A stretch of 40,499 nucleotides of DNA from a bacterium. GTDB lineage: Bacteria; Margulisbacteria; Marinamargulisbacteria; UBA817; JAQBTH01. The stretch spans positions 1-40,499 of the forward strand of contig JAQBTH010000009.1 in assembly GCA_027623425.1 (NCBI GenBank), given 5' to 3'. The position numbers were made by a program, and so were the translations under genes. This document shows positions 34,270 to 40,499 of this stretch, piece by piece; position 1 is the stretch's first letter; the number at the start of each line of letters is the position of its first letter. The notes under the pieces were generated by a model. The model searched no databases and was not told the DNA's origin. It saw only the letters and a program-made list of their open reading frames with translations.

Positions 34270-35041
34270 ATTTGTATTATTATGCGTGATTATTGGCGTA
34301 TGGATGCCTCCTTTATTTGCTCAATCCATTACCATTGAAACGCTTAATCGGAATGCCGACATTTTGCTAAATGGGCAACGCGTGTCGAAAGAACTGTTGT
34401 ATGCCTTTCCCGTTTTAGAAGGGCGCCATTTAATAACCGTACGTGACGATGGCAATACCCTGTTTTCCCGTGCCTATGCATTGCGTGATGGTCAAGATTT
34501 AATCATTCACCTATCCCCAACGGGTGATGTGCGTTATGAGGCAATCACAACAGGGCAACACATTCCTTTCCCAAATCGGGAAGTGCTTAATATTGGCGGC
34601 GTGATGAAAGCACAAGGCCCTGTGGCAATTGGCATTCACTATTCTGAAACATTGCACGGATTTAGTTATCGCCATTGGCTAAATCGTAAGTTTGGCATTG
34701 AGGGTGTGGGCTGGGCCACTCAATCGTCTAATCGCTACAAAGATACTGTGGGAGCCCGAGTGTTGTATTCGCTTTTAGCGCTTTCAATTGGCGGCCGATT
34801 ATCGCGATATTACGTTGGTACTGGGTTTGGGAATAAGTTTGTAGCGAGCACGGGAACGCGGGAACGAGACACCATGACAGAAGTCTTCTTTGGCGTGGAG
34901 TTGCCAAGCGGCCATTGGCGCATCATGACGTATTCAGTAGAATTGGCGTATGAATGGGTAGCGCGCAATGACGATCCTGCCCGTGATAACTTCCGCATCA
35001 ATGTGGGGTCGCACTTCTACGTGGCGGGTAAGCGCCGCTAA
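34244..35041 (+). CDS. Exported PEGA-like domain plus beta-barrel protein
   Basis: From the ATG at 34244 the 265-residue product has a signal peptide (about 1-27, hydrophobic core KFVLLCVIIGVWMPPLF). A PEGA-like segment follows (about 28-88: ILLNGQRVSKE, LEGRHLITVRDDG). The rest (about 100-265) has barrel-like strands, for example GPVAIGIHYSE, ALSIGGRLSRYYVG, and ends NVGSHFYVAGKRR. PEGA domains often occur in surface or cell-wall proteins. The start overlaps the M24 gene by 26 bases; a longer frame from 34136 runs inside that gene. Function unknown. Confidence 0.65.
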   Translation: MILNHLWLKFVLLCVIIGVWMPPLFAQSITIETLNRNADILLNGQRVSKELLYAFPVLEGRHLITVRDDGNTLFSRAYALRDGQDLIIHLSPTGDVRYEAITTGQHIPFPNREVLNIGGVMKAQGPVAIGIHYSETLHGFSYRHWLNRKFGIEGVGWATQSSNRYKDTVGARVLYSLLALSIGGRLSRYYVGTGFGNKFVASTGTRERDTMTEVFFGVELPSGHWRIMTYSVELAYEWVARNDDPARDNFRINVGSHFYVAGKRR

Positions 35042-35048
35042 ACCAACA

Positions 35049-36170
35049 CTAAACGAAAGATAGTCCTAAACTATGTGGCCCTAAGTATGTGGATAGAATT
35101 GAACTTTCTTCCGTAATTGATAATGCCACGTTTGGAAATCTATCTTTAATCTCATTGGCTAATCGAGTGGCCTCCGCAAAATGATGCCCATAAACGACTA
35201 ATACTTGCTTTAGATAGCCGCCACGCTGACTTACTTCGCTCTCAAATTCTTTAACCATGCATGCAATCGTTTCATCCTCGTTTTTGCAGCAGTCAATTAA
35301 CTTCAGTTCGCCATTTGCGCGGTTTAAACTTAGAACAGGTTTTACGTTCTTTACTTCCGACTGAATGAGGCCTTTTCCACTTCCAGAGTCTGGAATATTG
35401 TCAAAGTCTGAGAACACGAATCCCATGCTACTCGCCGCTACGATATCATGCACAAGTGGTAAATTTTTGCTGATTAACACCTGTAATTTTTCAGCTGAAT
35501 TTTCGTTTTGAATTGCGGTAGCTACCATCTCCGCAATCAAACCCAATCCCGCACCAGCAGATTTTGAATCAATCACATGAATGGCCACTTGAGAGGCGAC
35601 TTTGTACGAGGCTTTAAGCGCATTTTCGTAGGTATCAGAAAACTTGCTCGATAAATGAAACGAATAAATTTCTTTGTAACCCTGCTTGGCTAATCGGGTG
35701 TACTTTTCTACAAAATCATCTTCACTTGGAACAAATATTTGAGGTTTTTCTTTGCGTTTTTCACATCGCTCCCACAATTCTCGCGTGGTAATGTCTTTGC
35801 CATCCTGATAGGTTGTTTTTCCCACTTTGAGATGCAGTGGCATTACATGAATGTTTAATCGTTCAACCAATTCTTTTGGCAAGCTTGCCGTGCTATCGGT
35901 TACCACTACGGCGTCTTCGATCGCTGAGCTTGCGCCTTCACCAAACAATCGGGCTTTTATCACATCCAGAGGTAAATACTCCTCTTTCTGCATGCGGCGA
36001 ATTTTTCGAATGATTTCCAAATCTTCCTCATCGAAAAGCCTTACTCGTCCTTCTGAGCGTTTCACATGAGGCAGTAGCCCAAATTGATCGTAGTACCGGA
36101 TCGTTCGTGGTGTAACGCCCAATAACTCCGTGAGATGACCTATTTTGTAAAGTTTTTTTGGTTTTCCCAT
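35049..36170 (-). CDS. MerR-DegV fusion regulator
   Basis: The 373-residue product joins two domains. Residues 7-78 are a MerR-type winged helix: YKIGHLTELLGVTPRTIRYYDQ, RLFDEEDLEII, then a hinge helix. Residues 86-373 form a DegV/FakB fatty-acid-binding domain: VVTDSTASLP (89-98), HLSSKFSDTYENA (172-184), HVIDSKSAGAGLG, and the C-terminal LGPHSLGLSF, which resembles the usual GPGALG. DegV proteins hold a fatty acid in a buried tunnel, so a lipid-sensing transcription factor is a reasonable inference. No typical MerR cysteines for metal sensing are seen, since DegV replaces the effector region. It ends seven bases from the convergent PEGA gene. The start has only weak Shine-Dalgarno signal (GGGA). 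Confidence 0.85.
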   Translation of the reverse strand: MGKPKKLYKIGHLTELLGVTPRTIRYYDQFGLLPHVKRSEGRVRLFDEEDLEIIRKIRRMQKEEYLPLDVIKARLFGEGASSAIEDAVVVTDSTASLPKELVERLNIHVMPLHLKVGKTTYQDGKDITTRELWERCEKRKEKPQIFVPSEDDFVEKYTRLAKQGYKEIYSFHLSSKFSDTYENALKASYKVASQVAIHVIDSKSAGAGLGLIAEMVATAIQNENSAEKLQVLISKNLPLVHDIVAASSMGFVFSDFDNIPDSGSGKGLIQSEVKNVKPVLSLNRANGELKLIDCCKNEDETIACMVKEFESEVSQRGGYLKQVLVVYGHHFAEATRLANEIKDRFPNVALSITEESSILSTYLGPHSLGLSFV

Positions 36171-36300
36171 TTTTCAGAAGTCCCTTCTTCAATGACCATC
36201 ACAGAAACTCTACATTTGGATGATTAGGTAGTGAGTATTGCAATGCGCTATCGTCATATCTCTACAAACACAGTGTTTATAATACGAGCACAGTTCATAT

Positions 36301-36330
36301 AATATAACTAAGAGCAAACCATCACGTCAA
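36301..36330 (-). promoter_or_regulatory. Promoter of the MerR-DegV gene
   Basis: On the minus strand TTGACG (36330-36325) is followed after 18 bases by TATATT (36306-36301), or after 17 by TTATAT. The 18-base reading is longer than the sigma70 optimum; MerR-type regulators act on promoters with long spacers of 19-20. Just downstream, AACACTGTGTT (about 36,264-36,274) is a small palindrome that could be an operator. Confidence 0.5.
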
Positions 36331-36339
36331 CTTGAATTT

Positions 36340-37452
36340 TTATCGATTATTTCTTTTTTGAGATTCTGGAAGGGAGTATTCTTTTTCTCCGTTGATGGCA
36401 TCTAACACATGATTTTGGCTACGCTCCTCCGCCTCTTCGCCGGTGTTATAGCTCTCTTGCAATTCAATAAAGGACCGACGCTTATCGGCTAATGTCTGTT
36501 CGATCGGCTTTTTCAGCAAATCTTTTAATGGTTTTTGAATTAATTTTACATCTATGCGCCCTTGAGTACAAATACCCATAAATTTCTTATAAACTGCTAT
36601 TTCGTTTATTTTCTCTGTATTTGACACAAAATTGTCATACTTCATAAGATGCTGTCCATTCATCGAAATATGATGCACGGCGCGCCTGTTTCGATGAAGT
36701 GCCCACATATGATTTTCTTCATCCGCCGTAATCGCGATTAAATCAAGATTTATTGGTATGCGTCGCACCAAATACCCCTGCGAGCTGGACACCATGATGT
36801 GGCGATCCGTCAAAACAACTAAATTCCCCTCGTCATTTCGGGCAAGGTCTCGAATCGGTTCTGTTTTGCCATAACGGGTCAGTCGGTCGGTTATTTCCAC
36901 ATTAGGGATTAACACTTCTTCCCCAATTCGATAGGCGACCAGGGGCTTATTTGGGTACGCTATCACCACTTTGCTGTGCGATAAGAACTCCACATGGTTC
37001 GCCTTGGCAATAGGAAGATCAGCGATAATCTCTATCCGAGTGCCTTGTTTATTCCACCCCGCAATAATAATGCGGTCGGGCTGTGTTGTAATAACCGCCA
37101 GCCTTCCAGTGGGCGTAATGGCCACAGACACCGCTTTTCCCTTTGTGGGAAATGGCATCAATTTATACTTGTAAAACCCAGGGGGCACAGGCATGTAGGC
37201 CTGTTTGAATTTGCCATCGATTGCCACGGTGAATGGCGCCATGGTTGGCCATCTTTGCGGTTTAAATTCAGGCAGCCATTCGGTGGTTTTTGCATCATCT
37301 AGGGTGGTTAACACAAAATGTGGGTGCAGTTCAGCAATGTCGTTTTGCCCAACCGATCTAATCGGTAGAACTGTATAAGAATAGGCGTTTTTGCAACAAA
37401 AAATTGCCCCGACAAGAATCAGGGCAATTACATGTTTTTTACAATATTTCAC
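36340..37452 (-). CDS. Exported protein of unknown function, propeller-like
   Basis: The 370-residue product has a signal peptide (about 1-25, ending AYS). Repeated short blade-like strands follow in residues 95-290: AVSVAITPTGRLAVITTQ, HVEFLSHSKVVIAYPN, IRDLARNDEGNLVVLTD, LIAITADEENHMWALH. They suggest a beta-propeller. The C-terminus (about 320-370) is highly charged and looks disordered. It lies nine bases downstream of thioredoxin and is probably in the same transcript. No family recognised. Confidence 0.6.
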   Translation of the reverse strand: MKYCKKHVIALILVGAIFCCKNAYSYTVLPIRSVGQNDIAELHPHFVLTTLDDAKTTEWLPEFKPQRWPTMAPFTVAIDGKFKQAYMPVPPGFYKYKLMPFPTKGKAVSVAITPTGRLAVITTQPDRIIIAGWNKQGTRIEIIADLPIAKANHVEFLSHSKVVIAYPNKPLVAYRIGEEVLIPNVEITDRLTRYGKTEPIRDLARNDEGNLVVLTDRHIMVSSSQGYLVRRIPINLDLIAITADEENHMWALHRNRRAVHHISMNGQHLMKYDNFVSNTEKINEIAVYKKFMGICTQGRIDVKLIQKPLKDLLKKPIEQTLADKRRSFIELQESYNTGEEAEERSQNHVLDAINGEKEYSLPESQKRNNR

Positions 37453-37461
37453 TGATGAAAA

Positions 37462-37785
37462 TTACAGATTTAGTTTATCTAATTCTTCAGCAAAGGAATC
37501 TTCAGCTCTATACCCTACGATGCGCCCGACTTCTTCACCATTTTTGTAAACGATGCAGCATGGAATACCCGTAATTTGTGCATTTTGGGCCGTTTCAGGA
37601 TTTTGATCCGTGTCCATTTTGAAAAAATTGATTTTTCCAGCATAGCGCTCTGATAATGCGGTAATAACTGGCGCCATCATGCGACAAGGCCCACACCATT
37701 CCGCCCAAAAATCCACCACTGTTGGTAAGCTGTTTTCAAGAACTTCAGTTTTAAATGTTGCGTCTACTACGTTATTTACGGCCAT
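37462..37785 (-). CDS. trxA: Thioredoxin
   Basis: The 107-residue product is a classical thioredoxin with WCGPCRMMAP (active site Cys31/Cys34), FKMDTDQNP and the cis-proline segment GIPCCIVYKNGEEVGRIVG. The residues after the cis-proline are Cys76-Cys77, where TL or TI is usual, giving two extra cysteines near the active site. The ATG at 37785 has GGAGG seven bases upstream; a longer frame from 37893 is an artefact. It reduces disulfides in cytoplasmic proteins. Confidence 0.95.
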   Translation of the reverse strand: MAVNNVVDATFKTEVLENSLPTVVDFWAEWCGPCRMMAPVITALSERYAGKINFFKMDTDQNPETAQNAQITGIPCCIVYKNGEEVGRIVGYRAEDSFAEELDKLNL

Positions 37786-37867
37786 TTTATTTCCTCCATT
37801 TTTTTTGCATATTGAACTTATTTTCGGTCTGCCACATGCAAAAGTTTCAGTTGTCTTATTTGATAAA

Positions 37868-37876
37868 AGTATAACA
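37868..37876 (-). promoter_or_regulatory. Extended -10 promoter element upstream of thioredoxin
   Basis: On the minus strand TGTTATACT (37876-37868) is an extended -10 match about 80 bases upstream of the thioredoxin start. No good -35 is visible at 17 bases, as is common with extended -10 promoters. Confidence 0.45.
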
Positions 37877-37907
37877 AAATCGCTGCAATACATCGAGCGC
37901 TGGAATT

Positions 37908-39032
37908 CTACCTAAATATGGTGTCGTATTCCTTCTCAGCATAAGTATCTGTCATACCCGCAATATAGTCGCAAACAACTCGCTCTAACGGATACTCGCT
38001 ACTAATGCAGTCTTGATAATGCCGCGGAAGCAGTTTCCGGTCTTCCACAAAGGCGATAAACAGATCTTTAATGATGTTTTGGCCCTTTTTATTCATGCGA
38101 TACACGCTGTGATGGGTATAAAATTGCGTGAATAAGTAGGTGCGTAATTCACGGGATTTTTCTGTCATCTCGGGACTGAAGCGCACCAATGCCTTAGTGG
38201 TTTGTTGAAGCGCCTCAAAGGTATCAATATTCTGCTCAGAAATATGGCGCAGCGAATAGGTTGCCACGTCTTCTATTTGTTGGGAAATAAGGTGGCTGTT
38301 TATCAAAAAACGTAATTGTTCTATCGATAGATTAGTATATTGTTTGCTAACGTGTAATTTAGCGTCGCGCCATAAACTAATTTTACTGTCTAATTCTGTA
38401 TCACTTAAAATACCTGCAGATAACCCATCATCTAGGTCATGGTTGTTATAAGAGATTTCATCTGCCAAATTTGTAACTTGAGCTTCTAAAGTAACGCCCA
38501 TTGAATCGCTGTTTGGGTGATCATAAGGGGTAGAGTGCTTCATTAAGCCTTCTCGGACCTCCTGGGTTAAATTTAAGCCCTTAAATAGGGGGTAGCGTTG
38601 TTCTAATACATCCACAATTCGTAACGAATGCAAATTATGCTCAAACCCACCATGGTTCTCCATTAATTTGTTTAGGGTTTTCTCCCCAGCATGGCCAAAT
38701 GGCGTATGCCCCAAATCATGGGCCAGCGCGATCGCTTCAGACAAATCTTCATTTAACCGAAGCAGCCGGGCAAGGTGCCGGGAGATTTGAGCCACTTCGA
38801 TGGTGTGCGTTAGGCGCGAACGAAAGTGATCGGACTCATAGGCAACAAAAACCTGTGTTTTATGTTTTAACCGACGGAATGCCTTTGAGTGAACGATACG
38901 ATCGCGGTCGCGCTGAAAACAGGTGCGATTAAACGAATGTGGTTCTTCGACTCGGCGGCCTTTTGAACAGCTGCTTTTTGCGGCAAGAGGAGAGAGTTCT
39001 TGAAGTTCTCGCTCCTCGAACGCCTCTCTCAC
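37908..39032 (-). CDS. dGTPase-like HD-domain triphosphohydrolase
   Basis: The 374-residue HD protein removes triphosphate from deoxynucleoside triphosphates, by family. It has the type III dGTPase-like landmarks: RDRDRIVHSKAFRRLKHKTQVF (first part), LTHTIEVAQISR (metal His), HDLGHTPFGHAGE (His-Asp), and ADEISYNNHDLDDGL. The start is GTG at 39032, five bases after the tsf stop. It is in a tsf-associated position, and its substrate preference is not visible from sequence. Confidence 0.9.
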   Translation of the reverse strand: MREAFEERELQELSPLAAKSSCSKGRRVEEPHSFNRTCFQRDRDRIVHSKAFRRLKHKTQVFVAYESDHFRSRLTHTIEVAQISRHLARLLRLNEDLSEAIALAHDLGHTPFGHAGEKTLNKLMENHGGFEHNLHSLRIVDVLEQRYPLFKGLNLTQEVREGLMKHSTPYDHPNSDSMGVTLEAQVTNLADEISYNNHDLDDGLSAGILSDTELDSKISLWRDAKLHVSKQYTNLSIEQLRFLINSHLISQQIEDVATYSLRHISEQNIDTFEALQQTTKALVRFSPEMTEKSRELRTYLFTQFYTHHSVYRMNKKGQNIIKDLFIAFVEDRKLLPRHYQDCISSEYPLERVVCDYIAGMTDTYAEKEYDTIFR

Positions 39033-39037
39033 TTACT

Positions 39038-39847
39038 TTAGCCTAATTCGAAGCGGGCAAAGGACTCCACAGTGGCGCCTGCCGGCAAAATTGCTTTGAT
39101 GGTTTTTTCAGGGTCTTTAACAAACGCTTGTTCAAGCAAACAAATCTCTTTGTAATACTTATTGATTTTACCGTCTACAATCTTGTCGATGATCGCCGCA
39201 GGCTTTCCTTCGTTTTCAAGCTGCTTGCGAATAACATCTCTTTCACTATCTAATTCTTGGTTAGGAACCTCTTCTGGGCGCGTGTACGACGGTTTTGCCG
39301 CAGCAACATGCATTGCAATGTCACGCCCAAGAGCGTCATCAACTGGCGCTGAATAAGAGATTAATACTCCAATTTTACCGTTCGAATGAATATACTCACT
39401 GAATCCGCCCTTAGTTTCGGAAATTTGAATGCGACTTGGCACTAAATTTTCACCCACTTTAAGAACGGTTTCTGAAATGACTTCTTTTACCGATTTTCCG
39501 TTTAACTGGGCCTCTAAAAGAGCGTCTGTTGTCGTGATGTTGTTAGCTAAAGCCAATTTAACAAGGCTTTCACCTAATTCAATAAAGGCATCATTGCTCG
39601 CTACAAAATCGGTTTCGCAATTAAGCTCTAGAATCGCGCCCTTATTTCCATTTGATGTTGTAAAAACACGGCCTTCTTTAGCGCTGCGGTCTGATTTTTT
39701 ATTTGCTGCTGCCAGCCCTTTTTCGCGAAGGTACTTAATGGCGCTCTCAATATCGCCACCCGTTTCGGACAATGCGGCCTTGCAATCCATCATGCCTACG
39801 CCTGTTTTTTCTCGCAATTCCTTTACTTGTGCTGCTGAAATACTCAT
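39038..39847 (-). CDS. tsf: Elongation factor Ts
   Basis: EF-Ts exchanges GDP for GTP on EF-Tu. The 269-residue product has the N-terminal UBA-like VKELREKTGVGMMDCKAAL, the conserved core ELNCETDFVASNDAF (TDFVA contacts EF-Tu), and a C-terminal LLEQAFVKDPEKTI. GGAGG lies about ten bases upstream of the ATG. It follows rpsB by 19 bases. Confidence 0.97.
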   Translation of the reverse strand: MSISAAQVKELREKTGVGMMDCKAALSETGGDIESAIKYLREKGLAAANKKSDRSAKEGRVFTTSNGNKGAILELNCETDFVASNDAFIELGESLVKLALANNITTTDALLEAQLNGKSVKEVISETVLKVGENLVPSRIQISETKGGFSEYIHSNGKIGVLISYSAPVDDALGRDIAMHVAAAKPSYTRPEEVPNQELDSERDVIRKQLENEGKPAAIIDKIVDGKINKYYKEICLLEQAFVKDPEKTIKAILPAGATVESFARFELG

Positions 39848-39866
39848 CGTCTAAATTCCTCCTCTA

Positions 39867-40499
39867 TTATTTGGCTTCTACTAACTCTGGATCTGAAACT
39901 GACGCTTCGTCCTCAAGAGATGCTGCCACAGGACTGCTTACGCCAGCCTGACTTCCTTCAATTACTGTGTTCGCCACAATTGTACAGATTAATTTGATCG
40001 CGCGAATGGCATCATCATTACCTGGAATTGGGTATTTCACTTCTGTTGGATCGGCGTTTGTGTCAACTAGCCCTACAATTGGAATACCAAGCTTGTTGGC
40101 TTCATTAATGGCTAATTGTTCTTTTTTCGTATCTACAACGAAAAGAACATCTGGCAATTTGCCCATATCTTTAATACCAGTTAGATAAAATTCTAAGCGA
40201 GATAGTGTTTTGTTGCGTCGGCTCGCTTCTTTTTTGGACAATTTATCAAACACGCCTCTTGCCTTATCGGCTTCAAAAAAGCGTAATTTATTGATGCTTT
40301 TACGAATCGTCACGTTGTTTGTTAAGGTGCCACCTAACCATCTTTGAGATACAAACGGCATTTTGCAACGCTTGGCTTCATCTTCAATGGCTTGCTGAGC
40401 TTGTTTTTTGGTCCCTACGAATAGTACGGATCCGTTTTTAGCAACAACGCTTTTAATAAATGTTAGCGCGTCTTCAATTCTCTTCACTGTTTGCTGCAA
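39867..40499 (-). CDS. rpsB: 30S ribosomal protein S2, N-terminus beyond window
   Basis: The visible 210 residues begin within S2 (QQTVKRIEDALTFIKSVV) and include VLFVGTKKQAQQAIEDEAKRC, RWLGGTLTNN, PDVLFVVDTKKEQLAINEA, GLVDTNADPT and IPGNDDAIRAIKLI. The first roughly 40 residues lie past the right edge; the TTG at the boundary is internal. An acidic C-terminal tail follows. Order rpsB-tsf is conserved. Confidence 0.96.
   Translation of the reverse strand: MQQTVKRIEDALTFIKSVVAKNGSVLFVGTKKQAQQAIEDEAKRCKMPFVSQRWLGGTLTNNVTIRKSINKLRFFEADKARGVFDKLSKKEASRRNKTLSRLEFYLTGIKDMGKLPDVLFVVDTKKEQLAINEANKLGIPIVGLVDTNADPTEVKYPIPGNDDAIRAIKLICTIVANTVIEGSQAGVSSPVAASLEDEASVSDPELVEAK

Noticed and set aside
1-40499. 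CRISPR array, tRNA or rRNA genes, prophage or integrase genes
   Set aside because: No regularly spaced repeats, no tRNA-like cloverleaf or rRNA-like sequence, and no phage or integrase proteins were seen.

Overview
The window reads as a chromosomal stretch of a Gram-negative (diderm), free-living-type bacterium using the standard code, slightly AT-rich by eye. Outer-membrane biogenesis genes (lpxD, a Skp/OmpH chaperone, bamA, several beta-barrel proteins) sit beside peptidoglycan and division genes and a complete MoxR/Bat operon. The sequence alone does not fix the phylum. The mixture (Bat operon and PorV-like barrel as in Bacteroidota or spirochaetes, a dcw cluster, a threonyl-tRNA synthetase without TGS domain, dispersed palindromes) would suit an uncultured lineage such as Margulisbacteria, but that is a guess.

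From the left edge to 29,932 every gene lies on the minus strand, often with 4-base ATGA/GTGA overlaps. In transcription order (right to left) they are: moxR, a DUF58 protein, a BatD-like membrane protein, batA, batB, batC, batD, batE; a PorV-like barrel; murC, murB, ddl, ftsQ, ftsA, ftsZ; the biotin genes bioF, a BioH-type esterase, bioC, bioD, bioA; a DUF2141 protein; a secreted cyclophilin; secG, bamA, skp, lpxD; a YjbH-like barrel; a HicB-fold protein; thrS, infC (apparently starting at AUA), rpmI, rplT; a bifunctional-nuclease-domain protein; and a tandem pair of heavy-metal-associated (HMA) proteins, the second without CxxC. A sigma70-type promoter lies upstream of moxR.

From 30,331 to 35,041 genes are on the plus strand: a small outer-membrane protein with a structured leader and a strong terminator; a MITE-like inverted-repeat element and a pair of palindromic repeats; thyA-folA (dTMP and folate metabolism); a promoter-plus-structured-RNA candidate; an M24 aminopeptidase; and a PEGA/barrel protein. 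From 35,049 to the right edge genes are again on the minus strand: a MerR-DegV fusion regulator, an exported protein of unknown function, thioredoxin, a dGTPase-like HD hydrolase, tsf and the start-truncated rpsB.

The most interesting items are the MerR-DegV fusion (a plausible one-component fatty-acid-sensing regulator), the undescribed structured RNA candidate near 32,69x-32,85x, the diverged HMA pair that keeps a His-rich HHxHQH motif while one copy loses CxxC, and the long gene chain that joins the Bat operon to cell-wall, division and biotin genes.
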